64,000 nt of DNA from the NCBI GenBank assembly GCA_014529385.2, contig CM043958.1, positions 156,277,293 through 156,341,292 of the forward strand, read 5' to 3'. The position numbers and the translations under genes are program-made. The stretch is from Adiantum capillus-veneris (lineage: Eukaryota; Streptophyta; Polypodiopsida; Polypodiales; Pteridaceae). Shown one piece after another: positions 50,391-61,860 of this stretch (within the stretch, counting starts at the first letter, position 1; each line of letters opens with the position of its first letter). A model generated the notes under the pieces. The model saw only the letters and a list, made by a program, of their open reading frames with translations. It did no database searches and had not been told where the DNA came from.

Positions 50391-51635
50391 GCTATAATAG
50401 CACTCTTCCCTCGTATGGTTCGTCCATTTTCTCTCAATTTCACACCACTTCGGCTCTCCCGAATCAGACCTTACAAGAGGAATCAACCTCTTGACCAAGT
50501 CGTCGATAAGCTTTTCTTGATCAATAGGTGTCGTTGGCTTGGCAATGGACTCACTTATCTGTGAAACACTGTGCTGAGAGGATGTGTCATCTCCTTGACT
50601 CTTTAAGTCCTTTTCTTTGTATGCCTCACAGTTATCCACTAGATAAAGAGCTTCTTTGATCAACTCGTTTAGCGTCGTCCTCCTTATCATATGCAAATCC
50701 TTCTAAAGGCCCGCATGTCTCATTCCCTGGATAAAGATCAGCATCAATCGTGCTTGCATAGGTAATTCCGCTCTCGGACAGAGCTTAACATATCTCTTGA
50801 GCCGTAATGATGCTTTGCGTACTAATTCATCCTCTTTCTGTTTGAATCTATGGATTTGCGAGACCGTGTTGTGAGCAATGCCTTTTGGCGAGAATTCTTC
50901 AATAAACTCCTCAAACCGCTCATCTAGGGTCTCAAAATCCCATTTTTCCACCGAGTCGAACCATGTAGCTGCATCATCTTCTAGAGTCAATCCAAATCCC
51001 GCAAACTGTGTCGCAAAATCTGAAACTTCCTCTGCTCTAATCACTCTTTTAAAAGCCGTTACGTGATCTCTCGGATCTTTATCTCCGGAGTATTTTCTGT
51101 TTACCCATTTCTGGACTTGAGATGGTCTAACTCGTCGATTGTCTACAAGTCTAACCAGAGACTCTCCCAATCCTTCTCTCGTTATCGCTCTTGAAGGGAA
51201 TCCTGGTGGCTCTCTTCTTGGAATTCCTATAGGAATTCTCGTGTTTGGTGGAGGCATTTGTGGTCCTTCATTGACCAAATATCCACCTCTTTCTAGTACA
51301 GTCTGTGGATTTGTGCTTTCTACAACTCTGTATTCTCGTCCATACTTGTCGACAACTATAGATCTCCATTGACAGTCGACTCCGTATGTGTAGACATATA
51401 AGAGCTTGTAATCCGTTATCTCTTCTAGGTATGGATCTGAGCACCTATAAAGATTGACCTCATTGTCGTCAATGTATCTATATAGTCCTTCACTCTCATG
51501 ACCAATCATCCAAACTCTCTCAACATTATGGATCTTTATCAATTGCAAGTTTGGAAGATCCATTGAGGGAGGATATTCCTCTATCGTCGGGATCTCCAAG
51601 CTTGTGTAAGCTGCGTTTGAATCTAGGGTAGACAT
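50298..51635 (-). CDS. gag: Gypsy B Gag capsid part, interrupted by one TAG
   Basis: ATG at 51635 (MSTLDSNAAY). Residues about 180-310 match the retrotransposon Gag capsid domain: DPRDHVTAFKRVIRAEEVSD, LTLEDDAATWFDSV, FEEFIEEFSPKG and SLRLKRYVKLCPRAELPM. A TAG at 50703-50705 is followed in frame by KDLHMIRRTTLNELIKEALY, continuing to a TAG at 50298. The part between has a CYYSMENARERY segment that precedes the shift into the zinc-knuckle frame. The first TAG may be a mutation or a readthrough codon. Confidence 0.82.
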
Positions 51636-54027
51636 GATTTTTGGCCTTAAGAGCTTTTGCTTGGTTCAAGTAGACTTAGTCCACTATGTTCAAGTGCTTT
51701 GGTTAGGAAAAAGTCGAAACTATGTCCAAAACTGCAACCATTTCGTCACAATTCTCGCAAATTGTCGCTTTTAGACACCCCTGACTTCCGGATGAATTTT
51801 GAGGCCTTAAATGAGGTTTTTTTCAAAATGGAACTAAATGGTTGCCGTAGGCATACATTTAGTTTATGTTTTGCTCTAAGATCTGTAGAGCCGCTCTCAG
51901 GCTACGTTTTGATATAAAAACTTTTCCGATCCGATACCGTTTGTGAAAGTAATGGTCAAAACAGTGAAATGCGGTTTAGACTGGTCAAAATGAGTCCAAA
52001 TTCAATTTTGAAAGAAGATTTGGGATCTCTGTGACACTGTGAACACTCTTGTATGGTCAAAAGTACAGTTAGACCCTAAAACTGGACTAGAGACATCCTG
52101 CGCGTAGTATGTCTATATGCTCAGAATTTAACAAAATTTGGTCCAAAGACTCCCCTTGAGTCCAGCAACACAATGGTATGCTCAGAATTTCATTTGGTCC
52201 TAAAAATGGCCTTGAGACATCCTACGCGTAGGATATCTTTTTGCTCAGAATGACTTGAAATTTTCACCCCAGCTTCTCCTTGATGTTCTGATCACAGTGG
52301 TGTGCTCATAAGTTGTTTTGGAGTCCTAAATCAAGCTGGAGACATCCTACGCGTAGGATGTCTTTTTGCTCAGATTTTGTCCAAACTTGCATTGTAGCTT
52401 CCCCTTGATGTGCTAAACTCACAACTATTTTTACTTTTTGATTCTGACACCTATAGGCTGGTCAAATGATCAAGAATCTGCTCTAGAAGCCTGATCTGTT
52501 CTGATGAACTCACTAGTCTAATCAACTCCAAATTGGACCAAATTTGCCTAGGAGGCTTGCCTAAGGCTATACAACACCCTGCTATGTCCACAGTTTGAAT
52601 TTGGCCTCTAAATCATGCCTTAGACATCCTACGCGTAGGATGTCTAACTGCTCAGAATTTGTCCAAACTTGAACCACATACTCTCCTTAAGGTTCTGATC
52701 ACTGTGGTATGCTCAGAATTTTGTTTAGAGTGCAAAATCACACATATGACATCCTACGCGTAGGATGTCTTTTTGGCCTGTTTGACCCCAGACTTGACCC
52801 AAAGCTTCCCCTTGATGTCAGCAACCCAGTGGTATGCTCAGATTTTGGTTTGGATTTCAAAAGTCCCAAATTTTAGCTGTTCTTGCCTTTTTTCAATCAA
52901 AAGTGCTAAAGTCCGCTCAATCTTCCCTTTCACCGACCCAAATGAGATGAAATTTATCACATGCACTCAATACAACATTTAGAACATGCCTTTGAAGTCA
53001 CCCTATGGTTTGGTCTCAAAAATTAGGCCTTGGACACAATTTGGGTAGGATGTCTGGCAATTCTCGTCTTTTGGCTTTGATTTGTCAAACTTTGGTCAAA
53101 TTTTCACTTTTCAAGTGAAAATAGGGTAAAACCTACCTTCTGAACACACTCGTAACCTCAGATTTTCAAAAAAATGCCCATATCACCCTATAGACATCCT
53201 ACGCGTAGGATGTCTACTGCTAATTTTTTGAGACTGAAGTGTCCCTGATGCTTCCTTATGCTCTCAGCAAGTGCAAGTATGCTTCACAATTGCAAAAACA
53301 TGCAAAAATCACTCAATTAAGCCTTTGCTGAAATTTTACGTTTTTTGACTCCACCTTTTGGCTTTTGGTCAACAAAATTAGGGAAAAACACCCAAGTCAT
53401 ATATGTTACTAGGGTAAAACCTACCCTCTGAACCCACTGGTGCAGTCAAAATTTTCAAATTTGGTCTCCAGAACCCCTTGAGACATCCTACGCGTAGGAT
53501 GTCTATGTTTATAGAATTACAGGTTTTCTTCACAGAACCCTTGCAAATGCTCTTTTATATGCACATCATCAGCCAGTCATACAAACATATCCACAAAAGC
53601 TTGTTTAATGCATTTTTACCCTCAAAAGCACACTTTTCCGTGGTTTCAAATGCAATCAAGAACTTTAGCAAATAATTCAATGTTGAATAGCTCTAGATCA
53701 GAATCTGATCACTTACCTAAAGCTACTCCTACAAATCATATGTGGTTTTGCATCTATGAGTAGAAAAACGCTTCACTGTCACACACAGACTAGTAAACGC
53801 TTTTATCACCTCACAAATCACTCGACCACCAACAACTACTCTAATCCTCAGATCCTAACTAAACGTATCTAGTCGCAGACCCTCGGCAAGACACACGCTT
53901 CCTGACTATCCACTTGATCGCGGAATATCCTCTTCCGGATCCACTTAAGAAAAATGCTTTCTTTAGCCAAAACTAGATCAAGCAACCATCACACGAGTGT
54001 TAGTAGGAAACCTACTTAGTCCTTGTG
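51636..54027 (-). promoter_or_regulatory. Gypsy B untranslated leader with palindrome array
   Basis: 2.4 kb between PBS and the gag ATG, with no long frame. It contains loose 120-140 bp repeats sharing CTCAGAATTT, CTTCCCCTTGATG, GTGGTATGCTCAGA and a palindrome at the core. Length and repetition are unusual for a leader. Possible uses are RNA dimerisation or packaging, or protein binding on DNA. Confidence 0.7.
52091..53504. repeat. Eight-copy palindrome array centred on ACGCGT
   Basis: A 22-24 bp palindrome with core ATCCTACGCGTAGGAT recurs at 52091-52114 (two changes), 52215-52238 (one), 52340-52363, 52622-52645, 52747-52770, 53033-53055 (right half only), 53192-53215 and 53481-53504. Five copies have a perfect 22-base core, four of them extending to a perfect 24. 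Spacing is variable, about 120-290 bases. A right half-site also occurs in each LTR (43542, 54398). Confidence 0.95.
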
Positions 54028-54045
54028 TCCCCGGCAGCGACGCCA
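54028..54045 (-). other. Gypsy B primer-binding site, Asp-tRNA type
   Basis: The minus strand TGGCGTCGCTGCCGGGGA lies one base inside the 5' LTR. It differs at two positions from the complement of plant tRNA-Asp (TGGCGCCGTTGCCGGGGA). Confidence 0.88.
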
Positions 54046-54046
54046 A

Positions 54047-55004
54047 TGTTGGACGGGAGAGACTCACACACCCATGAAGTGCATGCAAACACTACCTAGA
54101 TCAACATAATGTCAATCGAGGACACAGATGACATGATAGGCACACAGAGGAAATCTCTTAAGCTTGTCAGGCTGAGACCATTCTACACATACAACACTCA
54201 GGAAGGCCAACTATACCACAATCAAGAACCTCATTACCCTCAACTACACCACCTAGCCACATACACACATACGGAAGGTAACTCACCTAATCATGCCAGA
54301 TTCCTACGAAACTTAAGGAACACCATCCCCTCACTAGGATACACCTGTCCCTAAGCCTCTACACTCAAAACCCTCACTCTAAACCCATCTGCGAAAAACG
54401 CGTAGGATGACAGAGCCGAATTTTGAAAGTGTCCGAAACTGAAATTTATGAGTACCTATGCATAGCTTATGTCGTCACGATTCTATAGACTACTAGCACG
54501 CAGAAAACATACATCGTTTGATACACTTACGGCCACAAATAGCTCGTAGATGCGTCGGTGTGTGCGCTTCGTCTCGCGTGGAATGCTTGGCATTGTCGTG
54601 TAGCTCTCCTCGAGCCTACAACAATGGTGCAGTCGGATCTCCAATGTGTTGAGCGAGCCGGGCGTAGCGAGAGGATGAAGCTCACGCTCACTCTCTTTCT
54701 CTCTCACACACAGTAGACGGCAGCGCTAAAGTTTGATTATGATCAAAAGTCTTCTTTACAAAATGACCTAGGTACCTTATATACTAAGGCTACCTTAGGT
54801 TTAACCAAAAATGGGGTTGAAAGGGTCAAATGGCTTTGTATTTACAATTTGGAAGTGCCATTGCACCCCGGCTTCTGAAACTAGAATAACTACTCATTAC
54901 AAATGACGTTTATAGCCATAATCCGCAGCATTTCATAACTCGCAAAAGATAAGACTTTGGTACGAAACTTGAGTTATGTTGTGTTGTTGACCCAGCGGTC
55001 AACA
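54047..55004 (-). repeat. Gypsy B 5' LTR
   Basis: 958 bp, co-linear with 43191-44148 without indels and with about 21 substitutions. The right flank is CAAGA (55005-55009). Confidence 0.95.
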
Positions 55005-55009
55005 CAAGA

Positions 55010-55489
55010 TATGATGCATTTACTTATCAAGCAAGCCGTATTTGGGGAGGTGATTGGACATGTTTCAGTGATTGAGTTTCAAAAAAGAGGTCTTCCTCAT
55101 GCACATATATTGTTGATACTTGCATCCGAATATAAACCCACAGATACATTACACTATGACAAGTTGGTTTGTGCAGAGCTCCCTGACAAGAATGTGTTTC
55201 ATGAATTATTTGATGTAGTGAGTCGTTGTAATGTTCATAAACCATGTGGTCCTTTGAACCCACGTTCTCCATGTATGGTTGATGGTAAGTGTAGATTCAA
55301 GTTTCCACAAACATTTTCTACGTCTACAAATGTAAACGAAAGTGGATATCCTGTGTATATGAGAAGAGATGATGGAAGGTTTGTTACGTCTAAAAATTAC
55401 AATTTAGATAATTGTTGGGTTGTTCCTTACAACCCTCTCTTATCACTAAGATACCAAGCCCATATAAATGTGAAGATTTGCTCTACTAT
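55010..55489 (+). pseudogene. Helitron RepHel part 2: HUH nuclease motif
   Basis: Continues from 43190 in phase: DMMHLLIKQAVFGEVIGHVS, then VIEFQKRGLPHAHILLIL, where H-A-H is the metal-binding HUH motif of rolling-circle nucleases. Further conserved text: CAELPDKN, VHKPCGPLNPRSPCM, CRFKFPQTF, NLDNCWVVPYNPLLSLRYQAHINVK. No stop within the segment. It ends at CST, where Copia C is inserted. This domain nicks DNA and transfers strands during rolling-circle transposition. Confidence 0.95.
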
Positions 55490-56263
55490 TGTTAAGTATG
55501 GAGCCTGATTTACCTTGTAATCTTCTGTGGTAAAAGCGCACATTTGTAAGGCCCCCATTATGAGGAGAAGCCATCGTGCATGAAGGAAAATCACTCGTCG
55601 AAAACCAAAATTTTCACGACCAAGAATCAGGGGCAAGTTTAGGGGCCTCGGGGGTGGAAGCCCCCGATACTTTTTTTCCCCCCTCGCCGGAATATTCCTT
55701 TTTTGCCAGAATATAATGGCTAGACAGCGGCCGGAAAGTGGTCGAAAAACAACCGTCGGTTGGCCGGTGGCCAGTAGTCAATGGCCGGTGGCCGGTGGTC
55801 AGAAGTCAATGGCCGGTGGCCGAATTCAAAAGCGGACTTGTCTTCTCAAGGGCGGCCACACATGGGCGGATAGAAGGGTCCGATTTGGACTTATCTACAC
55901 AAGGGCGGCTACACATGGCTGCCACTCATGAGAGAGGGCAGCCCTTTTGGCCTATAAAATGAGGCCATTTCTACACACATTTCATAGTGTGAAGTTGATG
56001 CAACAAGGTGAGTGTGAGGTGGTGAGAGTGAAACAAGGCGGTAGCTCCATTAAGGGTATAATCTCTTTGTAAACTACTTCTTGTTTTGAAGTACTAAATC
56101 CATTGAGTGGTTGCTTTCCCGTAGACGTAGCCCACATTGGGTGAACCACGTATATCGTGTGTACTCTCTCTCTCTACTCTATAATCTCTTGTGTGTGAAA
56201 TCTATCTGTCTCCATTAAGTAATCTACTCAAATATCTATTTAGCTACGTCTTATTTCCTAACA
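55490..56263 (+). repeat. Copia C 5' LTR with TATA box and GGCCGGTGGCC repeats
   Basis: Begins TGTTAAGTATGG and ends TTTCCTAACA. It contains a minisatellite of GGCCGGTGGCC-type units (about 55760-55822), and TATAAAA at 55953-55959 as a likely promoter, within a small GGCC-GGCC inverted repeat. A CT tract lies near 56163. Confidence 0.92.
55953..55959 (+). promoter_or_regulatory. TATA box of Copia C
   Basis: TATAAAA in the 5' LTR; the same motif is at 60636-60642 in the 3' LTR. About 310 bases of LTR remain downstream, as expected for the R and U5 regions. Confidence 0.7.
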
Positions 56264-56265
56264 AC

Positions 56266-56277
56266 TGGTATCAGAGC
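56266..56277 (+). other. Copia C primer-binding site, initiator-Met type
   Basis: TGGTATCAGAGC two bases after the LTR end, identical to the site at 3776 (other strand). Confidence 0.95.
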
Positions 56278-56336
56278 AAGGTTTGCTCGTAGCTAAATTA
56301 TCTCAAGGAAAGGATTCCTTGAATTGAGTGGGAGTT

Positions 56337-57140
56337 ATGGCGGAGGAAGGGAAGCTTAAGATTGAGAAGTTAAACAGCAAAAACTACCAACATTGGAAGA
56401 TGCAAATTGAAAACTATCTCTACCAGAAGGACCTCTATTTGCCACTAGGCGGTCTTGTGAAGAAGCCCGCAACAATGGCAGATGAAGCATGGATTGTCCT
56501 TGATCGAAAGGCACTGGGAACAATCCGGTTAAGCTTGGCGTCAACGGTGGCCTTCAATGTTTCGGAGATGAAGGCCACGGAGGACTTGATGAAGTCACTT
56601 GACGACTTTTACGAGAAACCATCGACATCCAATAAGGTATTTCTTATGAAGCGCTTGTTCAATCTAAAGATGGCAGAGAATGGTTTAGTTGCAGAACACC
56701 TAAATGACTTTAACACAAACATAAGTCAACCTCGATCAGTGAAAATCAATTTCCATGATGAAGTGCGAGCTCTCCTTATACTATCATCTCTACCGGATAG
56801 TTGGGACAGCCTTGTGATGGCTGTAAGTAATTCTATTTCTGGCACAAATACTCTTAAGTTTGATGATGTTGTGGGTGTTCTCCTAAGTGAGTAAATACGA
56901 AGGAGAAGCACAGGAGAATCATCAAGTGCTGCATTGTCAGTGGAAACAAGAGGAAGGCCTAAGGAGAGGTTCAAAAACCAAAAGGGTCGTGATCGCTCAA
57001 GATGAAGCAAGTCACACACAAAGTCAGTTCTTGAATGTTGGAATTGCGGCAAGAAGGGCCACGTCAAGAAGGATTGCTGGTCCAAGGAGAAGAAGGAGAC
57101 ACAGTCTCAAGACAACAAGCCAACATCGGAGGCCAATGTG
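56337..57140 (+). pseudogene. gag: Copia C Gag with CCHC zinc knuckle
   Basis: ATG at 56337. MAEEGKLKIEKL, then NYQHWKMQIENYLYQKDLY, LNDFNT and LILSSLPDSWDSLVMAVSNS identify a UBN2-type Gag. A TAA at 56892 stands where the family has Glu; the same frame continues through STGESSSAALSVETRGRPKE to a complete knuckle, CWNCGKKGHVKKDC (about 57033-57075). A second stop precedes the knuckle. Gag would form the particle and bind RNA. Confidence 0.9.
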
Positions 57141-58530
57141 GCAGGTAAAGTAGAGCAAGATGCTCTAATTCTCTCATTAGACAATGTGTTTAATTCCTGG
57201 ATAGTAGATTCCGGGCTTCATTCCATGCGACACCACACAAGCAACATTTCCAAGACTACACCAAAGGCAATTTTGGGTATGTATACTTGGGAGATGATGA
57301 AGCTTGTGAGATTGTCGGCAAAGGTACAGTTTTTGTCAAAACTGCTAACGGAAATGAATGGAAGCCTAAAGATGTTAGGCATGTTCCTTCTCTTCGCAAA
57401 AATTTGATCTCTACAGGACAATTGGACGATGAAGGTCACAATATTGCATTCGAAAACAAACGGTGGAAGATCTCAAAGCGATCTTTGGTGGTTGCCAAGG
57501 TCTGTACACTTTACTTGTGTACTATTAGCACACAACCTTCAGCTTGTGCAACAACTACAGAAGTTGACAGTGCGGTGTGGCACTACCGACTTGTGTATAT
57601 GAGTGCCAAAGGAATGCAAATCCTTCAAACAAAGAAGCTTCTACCAGGTTTGAAAGAAGTGGACTTAGAGTTCTGTGAAGATTGTTTTTATGGTAAACAA
57701 AAGAGGGTAAAATTTCAAAAATCAGGAAATGAAAGAAAAAATAAAAAACTTGAGTTGGTTCATTCTGATGTTTGGGGTCCTGCAAGTACACCATCACTTG
57801 GTGGCTCATTGTACTATGTAACATTCATAGACGATGCGACTAGAAAAAACATGGGTTTATGTCATGAAGAATAAATCCGATGTATTTTCCATATTTCAAA
57901 GGTGGAAAGCCTTTGTGGAGAATGAAACAGGTACCAAGGTTAAATGCCTCAGATCTGACAATGGAGGCAAATATTGCAGCCAAGCTTTTGAAAGATTTTG
58001 TGCTAGCAATGGCATTCAGAGGCAAAGGACAACCCCAAGGACACCTCAAAAAATGGTATTTCGGAAAGGATGAACAGGACAATCATGGAGCGAGCACAAA
58101 GCATGCGGCTACATGCAGGCCTACCGCTTGAGCTTTGGGCGGAAGCTATAAGTACATCTATGTACTTAATCAATCGTGGAGCGAGCACAAAGCATGCGGC
58201 TACAAAGCATGCGGCTACATGCAGGCCTACCGCTTAAGCTTTGGGCGGAAGCTATAAGTACGTCTGTGTACTTAATCAATCGGTCACCCTCAACGGCATT
58301 GGATGGGGGAGTTCCAGAAGAGGCATATTGGACAAGTAAACCGGTGAATTATGCATTTCTCAAAGTGTTTGGGTGTGAGGCTTTCATGCACATAGATAGA
58401 AGCCTAAGATCAAAGCTAGATGCAAAGTCCAAAAGTGTTTCTTCATTGGCTATGGAGAAGGTGACTTTGGGTATCGCCTATGGAATCCTGAAGATGGTAA
58501 AATCTTAAGGAGTAGGGATGTAATTTTTAA
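57141..58530 (+). pseudogene. pol: Copia C protease and integrase
   Basis: Protease begins with SWIVDSG (active-site DSG). The integrase zinc finger reads VWHYRLVYMSAK, in which the second His of the HHCC motif is Tyr, with CEDC intact. The catalytic core has LVHSDVWGP and TFIDDATRK; the region of the third acidic residue (TPQKMVFRKG) is frameshifted by a small deletion, and an SERMNRTI-like text follows in another frame. After it lies the 91/106-bp tandem duplication (58086-58282), then FGCEAFMHI and the C-terminal segment. Confidence 0.88.
58086..58282 (+). repeat. Tandem duplication in Copia C integrase
   Basis: A 91-bp unit (58086-58176) is repeated as 106 bp (58177-58282); the second copy carries a nested 15-bp duplication AAAGCATGCGGCTAC. 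The unit encodes the MERAQSMRL to SVYLINRS segment. The total change is not a multiple of three. Confidence 0.93.
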
Positions 58531-58786
58531 CGAACAAAATATGTACAAAGATTACTTGGAAAGAAAACAAACAAAAGAAACAGGTGATGAGTACATGGAG
58601 CTTGAGGACGGTGAAGACTTAAGGACTGCAAACGGTGACAGTGTGCAACAACGTCAACCAAATGAGGAGCCTCAACCTATTCCCCGAAGATCTACAAGAG
58701 CAAGTAGACCTCCAGAAAGGTTTGTTCCTTCCTTCAACCATCTCTTGATCTCAGATTCTGGAGAGCCATAATCATATGAAGAAGCT

Positions 58787-60140
58787 ATGCAACATGAATC
58801 CAAAGAAGAATGGACGAAGAGCATGCAAGTGGAGATGGACTCACTACTTCGCAACCAAACATGGGAGTTGGTTGAGTTGCCTAAAGGTAAGCGGGCACTT
58901 CAAAACAAATGGGTGTACAAGCTGAAGGAAGAAGAAGGTGGGAAGAAAAGGTATAAGTTTAGGCTTGTGGTAAAAGGGTTTTCTCAAAAGAAAGGTATTG
59001 ACTTCAATGAAATATTTTCTCCTGTTGTAAAAATGAACTCAATTAGGCTTGTCTTAAGCCTTGGGGCTGCTCATGATCTAAATCTCGAGCAAATGGATGT
59101 AAATACGGCATTCCCTCACGGTGACTTAGAGGAGGAAATCTACATGCTTCAACCAAAGGGGTATGAAGTAAAAGGTAAGGAGAAAATGGTTGCAGATTAA
59201 AGAAGAGCTTTTATGGTTTAAAGCAAGCATCAAGACAATGGTACTTGAAGTTTGATCGATGGATGTTGGATCATGGATTCACAAGATGCAACTCGGACAC
59301 TGCATCTACACGAAGAATTTGGGAGATGGGAAATTCATCATCCTAATGTTGTATGTTGATGACATGTTGATTGCAAGTGCTAACATGCAGGACATCAAAG
59401 ACCTAAAAGAGGAGCTGTCTAAATCTTTTTGAATGAAAGATTTAGGTGCTGCAAAGAGGATACTTGGTATGAAAATATCAAGGGACATGACGAAGAAGAC
59501 AATAAAGCTATCTCAAGAAGATTACATCAAGAAGGTATTAGAAAGGTTTGCAATGCAAAATGCAAAACCAGTTTCTACACCTTTGGCTGGTCACTTTAAA
59601 CTAACGAAGGATATGTGTCCAAAGACACAAGAGGAGATAGCCTATATGTCTAAAGTTCCATATGCTGCAGCGGTAGGTTCTCTAATGTATGCTATGGTCT
59701 GGACAAGGCCAGACATTGCACATGCAGTGGGAGTTGTGAGTAGGTTCATGGACAACCCAGGTAAAGAGCATTGGCAAGCTGTGAAGTGGATACTTAGAGA
59801 GGTCTCACTTTCTACCACGGAAGCAGAGTATGTAGCAATGACGGAGGCAAGCAAAGAAACTATGTGGCTTCACAGATTCTTAGAAGAACTTGCATTCAAA
59901 CAAGACAATTGTGTCTTGTACAGTGATAGCCAAAGTGCTATCCATCTTGCGAAGAACTCAGCCTTTCATTCAAGGACAAAGCACATTGAGGTGAGATATC
60001 ACTTTATATGGACTCTTTTGGAAGACCGACAGCTAAAGCTAGGAAAGGTGCATACAAGTGAAAATCCTGCAAACATGTTTACAAAGGTGGTCAACAAGGA
60101 GAAGTTGAGCTTTTGCTCATCCTCAATCGTCATTCAAGGA
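58787..60140 (+). pseudogene. pol: Copia C reverse transcriptase and RNase H
   Basis: RT motifs: WELVELPKGKRALQNKWVYK, FSQKKGIDFNEIFSPVVK, LEQMDVNTAFPHGDLEEEIY, then, after a lost base near 59190, LYGLKQASRQWY-equivalent text and LMLYVDDMLIAS (catalytic YVDD). A stop at 59430 precedes MKDLGAAKRILGMKI, LSQEDYIKKVL and PYAAAVGSLMYAM. RNase H keeps LSTTEAEYVA and SDSQSAIHLAKN but lacks about 60 residues between KWILR and EVSLST. Confidence 0.9.
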
Positions 60141-60203
60141 TAAGAAGCCAGGATGGAAAGCAGTCACAGGTTTGGTTTTGAGATCAGTCTCCAAGTGGGA
60201 AAT

Positions 60204-60944
60204 TGTTAAGTATGGAGCTTGATTTACCTTGTAATCTTCTGTGGTAAAAGCACACATTTGTAAGGCCCCCATTATGAGGAGAAGCCATCGTGTGTGAAGG
60301 AAAATCACTCGTTGAAAACCAAAATTTTCACAGCCAAGAATCAGGGGCAACTTTAGGGGCCTCGGGGGCGCCCGAGACTTTTTTTCCCTCGTCGGAATAT
60401 TCCTTTTCGCCAGAATATTATGGCCGGACGACGGCCGAAAAGTGATCGAAAAACAACCGTCGGTTGGCCGGTGGCCGGTAGTCAATGGCCGATGGCCGGT
60501 GGCCGAATTCAAAAGCGGACTTGTCTTCTCAAGGGCGGCCACACATGGGCGAATTGAAGGGTCCGATTTGGACTTATCTACACAAGGGCGGCTACACATG
60601 GCTGCCTCTCATGAGAGAGGGCAGCCCTTTTGGCCTATAAAAGGAGGCCATTTCTACACACATTTTATAGTGTGAAGTTGATGCAACAAGGTGAGTGTGA
60701 GGTGGTGAGAGTGAAGCAAGGCGGTCCATTAAGGGTATAATCCCTTTGTAAACTACTTCTTGTTTTGAAGTACTAAAGCCATTGAGTGGCTGCTTTCCCG
60801 TGGACATAGCCCACATTGGGTGAACCACGTATATCGTGTGTACTCTCTCTCTCTCTACTCTATAATCTCTTGTGTGTGAAATCTATCTGTTTCTATTAAG
60901 TAATCTACTCAAATATCTATTTAGCTACGTCTTATTTCCTAACA
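60204..60944 (+). repeat. Copia C 3' LTR
   Basis: 741 bp, aligning with 55490-56263. The 33-bp shortfall lies mainly in the GGCCGGTGGCC minisatellite and a nearby GC-rich stretch. TATAAAA at 60636. Confidence 0.93.
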
Positions 60945-61860
60945 ACTGTCACTGCCGTGAAGTATCTTTATAAGTATGGTTACAAGGGACATGATCGAGT
61001 CACTGTTGTCCTTCAAGATGGTGAAGGAGCTACTGATGAGATCAAGAGTTATCTCAATGCACATTATGTTTCTGCATCTGAGGCTATGTGGAGAATATTT
61101 GGCTTCGACATGCATAGTGAAAGGCCAGCTATTCAACGATTGCAAGTACACCTTCCATTGCAGAATATGGTTACATTTCAAGATGGTGATGATGTATCAC
61201 ATTTGCTAGATAATGAGCAAAATAGAAAAACTACCTTGACAGAATGGTTTATTGCAAGTCAAAATTATCTGAAGAAAATAGATTCATATATACTGACTTT
61301 CCAAATGGTTGGGTATGGAATAATGGGTATGGAATAAAAGTCGAAAGGCATGGTCTCTACGACAACAGGGTGTTTCTATTGGAAGAATGTATAATATTGT
61401 CCCTATTGCTGGTGAGGTTTATTACCTATGAATGCTTCTCAATATTTGCAAGGGATGTAAGTGTTTTGAAGACTTGCGTATGTATGATGGTCACATCTAT
61501 GATACATACAAGGAGGCATGTATAACTAGAGGATTATTGCAAGATGATGAAGAATGGTCAATTTGCCTCCAAGAGGCATCTTTTTTTCAAAATGGAATGC
61601 AGTTGAGACAACTGTTTGCAATCATATTAGTCTTTTGTGAGCCACTTCATCCGGTTGCTCTTTGGGATAGGTTTTGTACTGAATTTTGTGAGGACTATGT
61701 TTATGCCCTAAGGATGCGTATTTCAGATGCAAGTGTGCGATTTGATGTGGCAAAAAATCAAGCTTCATATAGAATGCTTTTTGCAACAACATGGCAAGAG
61801 GCTTTGCGATTATATGTTGCCTGCAATAGACTCAACATTGGTATCCTTAAGTGAAAATGG
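60945..61860 (+). pseudogene. Helitron RepHel part 3: tyrosine region and linker
   Basis: Resumes from 55489 in phase with TVTAVKYLYKYGYKGHDRV, the catalytic-tyrosine region of the Rep domain, then LNAHYVSASEAMWRIFGFDM, VHLPLQNMVTF, LTEWF. Frameshifts near 61260 and 61420 separate it from FEDLRMYDGHIYDTYKEACI, RGLLQDDEEWSICLQEASFF and the LRQLFAIIL segment that leads into the helicase. Confidence 0.93.

Larger units (their letters stand above)
55490..60944 (+). mobile_element. Copia C: full-length Ty1/Copia inside the Helitron
   Basis: 5.46 kb, LTRs of 774 and 741 bp, Met-type PBS, a polypurine tract (AAGTGGGAAA, 60193-60202) and gag, protease, integrase, RT and RNase H in plus-strand order. 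Flanks ACTAT (55485-55489) and ACTGT (60945-60949) are a 5-bp target duplication with one change; the right copy keeps the Helitron codon. Frameshifts, an integrase duplication and an RNase H deletion make it defective. Confidence 0.95.

Noticed and set aside
52091-53504. Possible CRISPR-like array from regularly repeated palindromes
   Set aside because: Context is a eukaryotic retrotransposon leader, spacing is irregular, spacers resemble each other and there are no cas genes.
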